Below are positions 55,701 through 64,000 of a stretch of DNA of 64,000 nucleotides, one piece after another. The translations under genes and the position numbers were made by a program. Where the stretch lies: contig JAGHQL010000001.1 of NCBI GenBank assembly GCA_020080175.1, positions 186,001 to 250,000 on the forward strand, in the 5' to 3' direction. How positions within the stretch are numbered: the first letter of the stretch is position 1; every line of letters begins with the position of its first letter. Under the pieces are notes generated by a model. It worked only from the letters and a program-made list of their open reading frames with translations. It was not told the DNA's origin and ran no database searches. The DNA is from Glutinoglossum americanum. Taxonomy: Eukaryota > Ascomycota > Geoglossomycetes > Geoglossales > Geoglossaceae.

Positions 55701-57047
55701 ATCTCAGGAGTGTGCAATGTATCGTAGAGGTTGAATACACCACAATTGACAGTGCTAGGGTAGACAGAACAAGCTGAGCCTTGTTCAATACAAGAAGTTT
55801 GTTTATGATTCAAATTGCGAGATGGAATATCTTCCGATGTGATTACTTGGGCTTAACACGAAAAAATGACTGCGAAGAGAAGGAAGAGAGAGCAGCCTGA
55901 GAATTGAGCCTGGAGAAAGAGTGTGCTGAGAAATGGGCGGGGAACGAGCAGGATGATATGAAGGCAAGACGCGAGAATAAGCCGCAGCAAGTGCAGGGAA
56001 CCCGCAGGGACTACGGACGAAAGAGATGCAAAAACACGACTCGGGATGTGAAATGCGTGAAATGAGGGGAAAGCGGCGCAAGGCTTAAAGAATGGCAACG
56101 CGTTGAAGCGTGTAGAGTTGGTGACCTGTGCCAATTAAAGGCGCCTGGACGCAGGGGCGATGAGGAGCGTGCTCGACGCGACGATCGATGGGATCGACGT
56201 CCGTAGAGCGCGAATAAGCCGAACGAGCGTAGGGAAACCCGCAGCAAACTCCGGTTTTTCCTGCAAGGGTCCGCCGCCTCTCTCTCCCTCACACAAACAA
56301 CTGCGCGTCGGGATAGGCCGATTGGGGATTTTATCCTGACGAGCGAGGGCTGCCTTGGGGGGCATATATCATGCGGGAGAAGCCCTTCCCCCCTCGATTA
56401 TTCTTAGCACGCGTCGTCGTGAGCGAACGCGCCAAGCCAAACCGCATTTGCGGAAATGGTGCCCTACCTCGACCAATCCGTAGCTCCTCCGTTACCTTAC
56501 TACTTAGTTACGCCCCACGGGAAAAAACCTTACCACGGCGTACGCGGGCTGCTTATCTTCTTTATCGCTCGCCGGGGATGGAGCAAATTTCTCTCCTCCA
56601 GTGAACCATTTGCAGGGTCTATCTTGGGACCGGTCAACCGTTTCACCCGTAAATTTGCTGCTTGACGTGCAACTCGAGGTTTTGGGTCACGCCAGGAACG
56701 ATCATCTTCCTTGGAGTAAAGCGTTTTCGCCCTCTCAGTGGAAGTGGTTCGGGACGCCGTACCGCGAATTATTAAACTCAATAATTCGTTACCCATAAAC
56801 CGACGAATAAGACCTTGCTTTAGACGGGATTCTCTTCCACTCCCGACGTATGCCAATCTATTAGATTCACCCCGTTGGGCTCTGATACGGCTGAAGAGTT
56901 TTGCGGAATAATTCACTTATGGATACACTCAAGGCCAATAGATAGACTATGGTCGCGCTTCTATGCTATATTATCTAGGAATATTCCCACCCTGCATCGG
57001 CGTGATGCACTCCCATTATCATACCTACTAAACCCCAACAAGCAAGC
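55701..57047. other. Intergenic
   Basis: About 1.35 kb between the KEN-box gene promoter and the SF3A3 gene 3' flank. Several short frames overlap in all directions without any recognisable motif. No gene, RNA or repeat supported. Confidence 0.5.
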
Positions 57048-58681
57048 TCATAGTAGACCTTGTTTTTGTAAACTGTGCAGAGTCAGTACCACATCCTTAA
57101 CACCAAGTCCAATAAGGGAGATCACATACTCGTAGTAGACCTTTTCAGGCATAACATTCCCTTCAGCATCTTCCATTTGCACTACATTGTCTGTCGATAC
57201 TTTCTCTTTCTTTTTGTCACGCTGGATTTTATCCCATAGCTTCAGCGCATCCTCGATCCCAGTAATCTCTCTAAACAACGTCGTGTTGGTAATCCCCAGA
57301 CATTTCAACCCATATATGTGTCTTGCTTCATTAAAATGCTTGTCAAAAGCTCTGCGCCCCATATATACGAAGTTGCCGCATATTTCGCAGGGAAATTCCA
57401 CCCCTAGGCCGTGCAGTTTGTAGAGCCAGTACGGGATAGGCTTGCCATCCCAGGCTAGGGGGAGTTTAAGAGGATTATATATCTTCTCATCGGAATCCGA
57501 CTCGCTATCGTCGTCGCCTCCAGTTGCGAGTGGTTCCGCAGATTCCGCAAAGAGTGCGTCAAGTTCCATCTGCCTCTCGCGCTCTGTCATACCCTGCCTC
57601 CGCTCTATATTAACACGGGTATCGACTCGCACTTGTTGGAGAACTTCCGCGAGTCTATGTATCCGAAACTCTCGGTCTGCGATCGCGCGTTCCTTCAGTC
57701 GTTGCAGGCTCACTCCTTGCTTTGGCGCCTGTCCATTTGCTTCCTTGTTCACGCCATCCTCGGCTTCGCGGGCTTTTCTAGCTTCAGCGGCTTTAATGTG
57801 CTTCTTTCCCGTTAGGTGGTATTTATAGACGTTCTCGTTCTTGAACTCCTTTTCGCAGTCAACGCACCACACATCATTGCCGCTCCCTCCTGAGGCTGCA
57901 GGCGTAGCAGGACCCGCAGTTTTCATCTGTACACCCCAACCAGGCACCTCTCCAGCACTCCACGCCTTTTCAAACCCTTCATCGATGCTCCTAAAGAGCG
58001 TATCCAGATCCTCTAGCGGCCGCGTTCGCTTTAAGAACCCCTCAAGGTAGGTCGCCAGTAGCCCGACGTAAGTAAAGTACTGATCCGCGGATTTCTGCGC
58101 TCGAGTGATTAAGCACTGTGGAGGTGTAAAGGTGTCAAACGAATCGAGGTATTGTAGATAGGTCAACCTCTTTACGCCTTTGAGGTTCAGGTAGTCCTCA
58201 TGCAGTGTGGTGAGGTCCAGAAATCGGCCATATGCCTCCTCCCCAGTGAACATGGTATCAACTTCTGAAGAAATTGGATCCCCTTCACCAGGTGCTTTCT
58301 TCTTGTATGCCCGCTCAAGATTCTCCACGGGCTCATTTGGATATCGCCGGTGGAAATCTCTTATCTCATTGAGCTGCTTATAGAACTCTTCAAACGGATC
58401 GCCTGTAGATATAGCCTGGATCTCGCGCTGCCGTGCACCGCCTGCATCATTGTAGATGTAGAGAAGGCGCTGTGATTGGTCTTGTATTCGAGTTAGAAAG
58501 CCCGAGACTTGGTGGTCTCGGGTTAGGCGTTCCCTTATCTAAGGCCAGTCAGTCCACTTGATCTTGCCTGAGAGTAACAACAGCTGCTTGCCTGCTTTGG
58601 TTCCTCTGCAACACGATCACTAACGCCTTGTTCAAGCCTCTCCAGGTCCTCATGCAGGAACCGTTGTTCTTCCAAGATCAT
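57048..58681 (-). CDS. PRP9: Splicing factor 3a subunit 3 (SF3A3/Prp9/SAP61)
   Basis: Three exons (58592-58681, 57130-58538, 57048-57072) encode about 507 aa, matching human SF3A3 (501 aa). N-terminal helices MILEEQRFLHEDLERLEQGV and IRERLTRDHQVSGFLTRIQD are joined across intron 1, which has a GCAAGC donor and TTAG acceptor and so is a GC-AG intron. The FLDLTTLHEDYLNLKGVKRL and TYLQYLDSF blocks are diagnostic. A matrin-type C2H2 finger lies near residue 255 (CVDCEKEFKNENVYKYHLTG) and the second one near 412 (CEICGNFVYMGRRAFDKHF, then GLKCLGI). The last exon has only 25 nt and finishes the conserved KQGLL end. In U2 snRNP, SF3A3 bridges SF3A to SF3B and the branch-site region. Confidence 0.94.
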
Positions 58682-59408
58682 CTTAATACGTCGGACAGTG
58701 ACGAGAAAATGGCAGAGATGGCTCGGTAATGGGGTCAAATATTTCTGATAGCAGCTTTGAAGTTCCTTGAAGGCTCGGGAGTTTGGAATCGACAGCTTTT
58801 TCAGCCAATCAAATCGTAGCCCTGTCAAGTGCAGCGCCAAGCGATGTTAGCTGTATAGTATAGTAGGGCAATAAAACAGAATTATGAATATGATTCAATT
58901 TAATGAATTATACAAGAGGTGTGTTAATTAATAGAGGTTGAAGAATTGGCTTTTGCTGCTTAGAACAAAAAAACTCGCAAGCGGCTCTGTATGCTATAAC
59001 AAGTTTGTCCATTGATTACTCTTTTACCCATGAGGCTCGGGCGATTTTTAAGCTTTTTTGCAATACAAGATACAAGATATAGCCTTAAAATACACCTTTC
59101 ATATGCCATACCATAACCACAACCAAACATTGTATTCTCAAAGGCTGCATTTTTGCTGCTGCTAACTTGTGGCCTTTTTCGGTATGATTTTGAAATTTTT
59201 AGAGCTTGTGTTGTAGTTTCGCGCGATGTGGTTTGGGGTGGACAAACTACTGCATTTTGGTACCCGCGCCAAGCGGTGCTGGGGTGCTAAGAGATGAGCC
59301 TCCTTGAGTCGGTGAAGCTCAGCACATCTTTCTTTTCTACAACACAGCATCACCTTCTTAGCTCGAGCTTGAACTATCCTCACAATATATAGTGACACTA
59401 CCGCAAAA
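58682..59408. promoter_or_regulatory. Divergent promoter region, SF3A3 / FAL1
   Basis: About 730 bp of A/T-rich DNA between two divergent genes encoding spliceosome and exon-junction components. The minus frame remains open upstream of the chosen SF3A3 start to about 58840, so a longer N-terminus is possible but not supported by the family. Confidence 0.5.
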
Positions 59409-61014
59409 ATGACTGAAGGCATCGATAGGAAGGCTGAGGGTATTTCTTCACCTAGGAAGCATTTTAATACTGATTGTGAGGCTAACCACAGACATAGAGA
59501 GAATGGAGTTTACAACCTCGAAGGAGGTAACTGTGTGAGTGGTTATTCTTCTTGACGTCTGACCGTAGTTGCTGATTCGGTCCTCTTTAGTGCGCCAACG
59601 TGTAAGGTTCCAGCCAGGCCAATGTTGGGTATATACTGACTGACAAACACAGTCGAGGCTATGCATTTGAAAGGTATGTAGAGGATCCCAAGAGGCCGTA
59701 GGAACAGCTACTTACCATAGTGGTAGAAAATCTCCTTCGTGGCATCTATGCATACGGTTATGAATCCCCGTCTGCGGTTCAATCTCGTGCGATTGTTCAA
59801 ATCTGCAAGGGCCGAGATACTATCGCCCAGGCACAGTCTGGCACGGGTAAAACGGCAACATTTTCCATCAGTATCCTGCAGGTTATCGATACCGCTGTGA
59901 GAGAGACTCAAGGTAAGCTTGCTTTGTACCGCTGCCCTAATTACCAGGCCCAGTACATTCCATTTACAAGGATAATAACTATTCGATCCAGCTCTGGTAC
60001 TTTCCCCGACTCGCGAACTGGCCACACAGATTCAATCAGTTATCATGGCTCTCGGCGACTATATGAACGTCCAATGTCACGCTTGCATTGGCGGGACAAA
60101 CGTTGGCGAGGACATTCGAAAGCTCGACTACGGCCAGCATGTTGTCTCGGGAACTCCGGGTCGAGTTGCGGACATGATCCGTCGGCGCAATCTTCGCACA
60201 CGCCACATCAAAATGCTCGTTCTCGACGAAGCGGATGAGCTATTAAACCGCGGGTTCAGGGAGCAAATCTACGACGTGTACCGCTACCTTCCACCGGCGA
60301 CACAGGTGGTTGTTGTTTCTGCCACGCTCCCATACGATGTGTTGGACATGACTACAAAATTCATGACTGACCCTGTTAGGATCTTGGTGAAGCGCGATGA
60401 ATTGACTTTGGAAGGCTTGAAACAGTACTTCATTGCGGTTGAAAAGGAGGAGTGGAAGTTCGACACCTTATGCGACCTCTATGACACATTGACGATTACT
60501 CAAGCCGTCATTTTCTGTAATACGAGGAGGAAGGTCGATTGGCTTACCGACAAGATGCGCGAGGCGAACTTTACCGTCTCCGCGATGCACGGAGAGATGC
60601 CTCAGAAGGAACGCGATAGTATCATGCAGGATTTCCGTCAGGGCAATTCTCGGGTTCTGATTTCTACGGATGTCTGGGCTCGTGGTATCGATGTCCAACA
60701 AGTGTCCCTCGTCATCAACTACGACCTGCCTAGCAATCGTGAAAACTACATTCATAGGATCGGTAGGAGCGGTCGATTCGGGAGGAAGGGTGTTGCGATC
60801 AATTTTGTGACCAGCGAGGATGTGAGGATTTTGAGGGATATCGAATGTACGTCCTCCATGCTCATCTGATCTAGCCAGTCAACTTGCCAACGCCAGACAG
60901 TGTACTACTCAACTCAGATTGATGAGATGCCGATGAATGGTAAGTCTTGGAAAGGTGAGAGAACCGGTTTGACAATATCTAACCTTCTCTACAGTGGCGG
61001 ACCTTCTCTCGTAG
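59409..61014 (+). CDS. FAL1: Fal1/eIF4A-III DEAD-box RNA helicase
   Basis: Eight exons (59409-59439, 59492-59534, 59591-59601, 59653-59673, 59727-59912, 59992-60846, 60901-60939, 60995-61014) encode 401 aa, the exact length of fungal Fal1. DEAD-box motifs are all present: Q motif [12 protein letters not shown], motif I AQSGTGKT, Ia PTRELA, Ib [33 protein letters not shown] and [15 protein letters not shown]; the end is [18 protein letters not shown]. Only this splicing gives the conserved N-terminus TSKEVTVAPTFEAMHLKENL, which needs an 11-nt and a 21-nt exon. Fal1/eIF4A-III works in 18S rRNA maturation and as the exon-junction-complex core. Confidence 0.95.
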
Positions 61015-61530
61015 GAGACGTTAGTATTTACAAAACATTTCATTTGTCAGGGAAATGCCCCAGGTAGCAGGCCACTAGCGGTGCCGTGCCAGTTAGTGCA
61101 GGTGGTTGTGGGGGGAAGGGGCAATATTTTTGAAGGTATGTTCCGGGTGGTGTCTCCAGAGACCAGACAATCCGTTGCTGACTTGGGGCGCGAGGGCCTG
61201 AAGCCCATATTTATTAATGCAGGACTTGCTCGTTCAGTCCCGGAGACCCACGAGACTTCGCGCTTGAATCTGTCATCACTAAATTTGATTATTTGTTCAT
61301 GCAATATCGTTCACAAGTCCGTTTTGCATTGCTTTGAAGTCCTTTTGGACTACATCAATAAATGCTAACCCAGGTCAAATTGCTATACTTTAAGTGTGGA
61401 CCGAAATGAACCGTTGCGCGAGGCCGTTTGCCCCTGCAAAACCCGTAGTGACCGACCGAAATGCACACCAAAACGCCTTGAGAATACCCATAAACGCCAA
61501 ACCCCAAAATATTACCAACCCCACCATTTG
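61015..61530. other. Convergent 3' intergenic region
   Basis: About 500 bp between the stop codons of FAL1 and the Ser-rich gene. No feature recognised. Confidence 0.5.
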
Positions 61531-62541
61531 TTAGGCCGTTACGGGAGTCACTGGAGTTTGGGGTGCTCCAGGCGACTTGGCCGACCTCGAAAGTTTTATC
61601 CCTAATCCCCGAGGCCGCCGTGACGGCTTCTCTAGCTTTCCTGCCTCGACTACCACATTATTCTCTGGTTTTTCCTTGGGCGTTTGCCTTCTCCGCCTGC
61701 TAACCGAACGTACTAGCCCCCTCCAGGCCGACGACTTGCTTGCGGTCGAGTCATCCGAGCAAGAGATCGTGGTGTAAGCGGGTTGGGTAAGGAAATGAGG
61801 CTCGGCTTCGCTCGGCGAGGGCGTCGTGTCTGAAGGTGGGGTGGGCGCCGGCGGTTGGGTCTCCGAATCGCTGTTATTTCCGTCTTTTTCCGATGCAGGC
61901 GTGACAGGTGTGTCGATATTCAAGGTTTCTGGCGTCGGCGACACGAATTTGCCCCATCGTCTAGAGTCGTTGCTGCTCCGTGGGCTGTGAGGGATGTCGA
62001 CCATTTTCGGCTTCCCGACAAAGGCGTAACTGATCACGACGGCGATGTCACCACGGAAACACCCCCCTGTCAGAAACTCTAAGCTTCCCGTTCCCGTTCC
62101 CGCTTCATCGCTCTTGAAATCGGAGTTGTCGATGGCTTCGAAGAAGTCGTCGTTTGGGCTCTCCATGCAGTCAACAAGTTCGCAGCCGTCCGCGTTGTCA
62201 GCGTCGATCATATCGTCGTCGGCGCTGGTCTTCGTCTCCGTCTCATCCTCCGCCGCTACTGCGGTCGGATTGGTAGGTTCAGGGTCGTCGTCGTCCAGGC
62301 AGCTATGACTGCCACTGCTCCCTTCAGACGCATCGGAAAGGGATGACGAGTAGCTACGCGCATGGTGGAACATGGCCCTCGCCGGCTCCATGGTAGGCTC
62401 TCCGAACATTCCCCTGTCTGGTATTGTGGGAGCAGAGAGCATGATGTCTCCTTGCTTCTCGGTGAGCAATCCAGTTTTAAACTCGCTGCCGTCGTGTTCT
62501 TCCTCGTCCCGCGAGGGAGCTCGTGGAGGTATATGTGGCAT
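61531..62541 (-). CDS. Unknown 336-aa Ser/Asp/Pro-rich protein
   Basis: A single uninterrupted frame of 336 codons with no recognised domain. The middle is acidic (DDDDPEPTN; ADDDMIDADNADGCEL), with a short hydrophobic and possibly folded patch (FRGDIAVVISYAFVGKP). The C-terminal quarter is basic (RGLVRSVSRRRRQTPKEK; RPRGLGIKLSRSAK) and could serve as a nuclear signal. Low-complexity composition and Thr-Pro repeats at the end (PQTPVTPVTA) suggest disorder. Codon usage and frame length support a real gene; it could be lineage-specific. The stop codon lies in the convergent gap with FAL1. Confidence 0.65.
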   Translation of the reverse strand: MPHIPPRAPSRDEEEHDGSEFKTGLLTEKQGDIMLSAPTIPDRGMFGEPTMEPARAMFHHARSYSSSLSDASEGSSGSHSCLDDDDPEPTNPTAVAAEDETETKTSADDDMIDADNADGCELVDCMESPNDDFFEAIDNSDFKSDEAGTGTGSLEFLTGGCFRGDIAVVISYAFVGKPKMVDIPHSPRSSNDSRRWGKFVSPTPETLNIDTPVTPASEKDGNNSDSETQPPAPTPPSDTTPSPSEAEPHFLTQPAYTTISCSDDSTASKSSAWRGLVRSVSRRRRQTPKEKPENNVVVEAGKLEKPSRRPRGLGIKLSRSAKSPGAPQTPVTPVTA

Positions 62542-64000
62542 TGCCGGCGTAATTACCCTCTGATGTCTGAGAACTGGCTATGTGGCCACGGCAGCTGTTG
62601 TTTCGTTTCGCGGTTGGTACTCGGCGAGTTTCAGCGAGTAGCAGAAATGACTTTTAGGCTAGAAACGTGCGGGCCGTTGGAAAAATAATAGTAGCAACAC
62701 GGAAGGGCGAAGCTCAATTCCTTTGGACATGAAAAGCAAACGATCCTGCCAACCGAATCGACTGTCAACCAGCAGCGGGGAGTGGGGGGAGGGTCGGCGT
62801 AGTTTCTACGGGGGGGCATTGTCTATATACCCAAAAGCGCAGCACTGGAGATTTTCGCTACATGAGGTGCCTTGACCGAGCCTTGGTAGTGTGATAGGAT
62901 AGCGGGGAGCAGCCCAGGGGGGGGTTTCGCCAAGCGGTATTGGTTCGGCTGCTTTGCATGAGGCTGGGGAGTCGAACCCCTGCGCCCCCCGACCATCGTC
63001 AGGTGTGCGCAGCATAATGCAGCACGCATATAGAAACACGATCGAGTATGGGGTGCCGGCATGCGATAGGCAGAGAGAGACTGTGGTCGCGCAGCTAGTC
63101 TCGGTGCGTAGAGAAACTCAAGCGGCGGCGGCCTCCATCGGCGCCAGTTGCCTCGTTGGGTCTCAGCCCTCTTTCCGATCACGTACAGCATATACAATGC
63201 TTAAAACCAAAAACCCCTTATCTAACATCACCCTCATGGTGCTGCTCAGACCCGGATTGGGTAGTCCGCAAGAGCGGTTGTGCTCTCTCCACCTGCTACG
63301 CCATTTCGCGGTCATGGGGATTGGTCCTCGATGGTTCCCCCCCCAACGAGCACGCAACTCCAGGGCATGGGTTGCTTTGCGAACGAGCGCAAGGAACGAG
63401 CTCCGAACCGCAAGCGTCGGCGAATCAACTCCTCCAAAACAAGGAACAAACACCTCTCCCCTCCCTCCCTCCCCCCCTGGGAGCAGAGCGCGAGATTCGC
63501 GGGTGCGCGATCACTGACGGGCACCGTTTCATGAGGTAGCCTCCCCAACGAATACGTGCTCACCACAGCACTCCGCCGCAAGTTTCACCTCGCCAAACAA
63601 AAAGCCCGGACGCGTTGCATTCATGGCTTTAACAGACGGGTCCCCTCACTCGTGAAACGATCCCCAATCCGTCCCCATTTAATTTTCCGTCCGACAGACC
63701 AGAAACGCACGAGAAGCCAACGAAAAAGAAGAAGCCGCCTGCTCGGGAAACCCGGCGCGATCGACAATGTCTCTCACCTCAGACGTAGCGTGCGTGCGCC
63801 GGTACATACAGAGACATGCAAAGGAAAAAAAAAACGCATGTGCCCCGTGCATGATGTAGTGTAGCAGTATGCGACGTTTCTCCCTCTCCCTCTCGCTCTC
63901 TCTCTCTCTTTTTTACCCGACCGATGAACCCGCCGGTCGGGTCGTTACATAACCGCTAGTCCAGAAACAAGGTTTTGCCAGAGTTCGATCGCCCCGATCT
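62542..64000. other. Non-coding end of window
   Basis: The last 1.46 kb includes G- and C-runs (62811-62816, 62919-62924, 62985-62990, 63340-63346, 63470-63477), which make many short overlapping frames that are not believable genes. It may contain the promoter of the Ser-rich gene and of a gene beyond the window. Confidence 0.5.
63879..63915. repeat. CT/TC microsatellite
   Basis: An imperfect (CT)n tract ends in a T-run. Such pyrimidine tracts are common in fungal promoters; no gene follows inside the window. Confidence 0.75.

Noticed and set aside
62960-63040. Possible minus-strand tRNA: B-box-like GGTTCGACTCC with G4/C4 stem at 62968-62978
   Set aside because: No A box is found at a usual distance and no 5' acceptor partner for GCCTCAT is present, so a cloverleaf cannot be formed.

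Overview
The window is nuclear DNA of a filamentous ascomycete (Pezizomycotina). Evidence: genes carry mostly short GT-AG introns (about 50-80 nt, a few longer); there is a GPI-anchored CFEM protein, fungus-specific families (DUF3292-like, DUF4048-like), and fungal forms of Tra1, Tlg1, Fal1 and Nrp1. Intron density is fairly high (up to seven introns in a gene), which could fit an early-diverging class such as Pezizomycetes; that placement is only a guess. I saw no transposon, retroelement, virus-like element, CRISPR array or secondary-metabolite cluster.

Layout: an unknown 651-aa protein (0.1-2.1 kb, +); a mitochondrial-type cysteine synthase (-) divergent from a condensin G subunit (+) (2.7-7.6 kb); a 3-kb non-coding stretch, then an Nrp1-like RNA-binding protein (10.6-12.9, +); an endonuclease/exonuclease/phosphatase-fold protein (14.7-15.6, +); a DUF3292-like membrane protein (16.1-18.5, +) convergent with sulfite oxidase (19.2-21.0, -); a CFEM protein (22.4-24.1, -); a NAP/SET histone chaperone (25.2-26.5, -); the Tlg1 SNARE (26.9-27.8, -) divergent from a METTL25-like methyltransferase (28.0-30.1, +); a tRNA-like pol III element (30.3-30.4, -); APC6/Cdc16 (30.8-33.0, -) divergent from Yju2/Cwf16 (33.2-34.0, +); Tra1, over 11.8 kb (34.5-46.3, -); a DUF4048-like protein (47.4-49.2, -); a GCK-type Ste20 kinase (50.0-52.1, -); a KEN-box/CDK-site protein of unknown function (54.2-55.7, -); SF3A3/Prp9 (57.0-58.7, -) divergent from Fal1/eIF4A-III (59.4-61.0, +); and a Ser-rich unknown (61.5-62.5, -).

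The genes are mostly core eukaryotic functions: chromosome structure and cell cycle (condensin, APC/C, the KEN-box protein), chromatin (Tra1, NAP), splicing and the exon junction (Yju2, SF3A3, Fal1), sulfur metabolism (cysteine synthase, sulfite oxidase) and trafficking (Tlg1). They do not form an operon-like cluster. Exon structures were derived by hand from splice motifs, reading phase and remembered family sequences; exon phases were checked to close.

The least explained items are a 144-nt minus-strand element with perfect A and B boxes and several perfect hairpins that does not fold as a normal tRNA, a two-copy six-cysteine module with matching introns in front of a CFEM domain, and a catalytically degenerate exonuclease-like domain fused to an RRM and zinc fingers.
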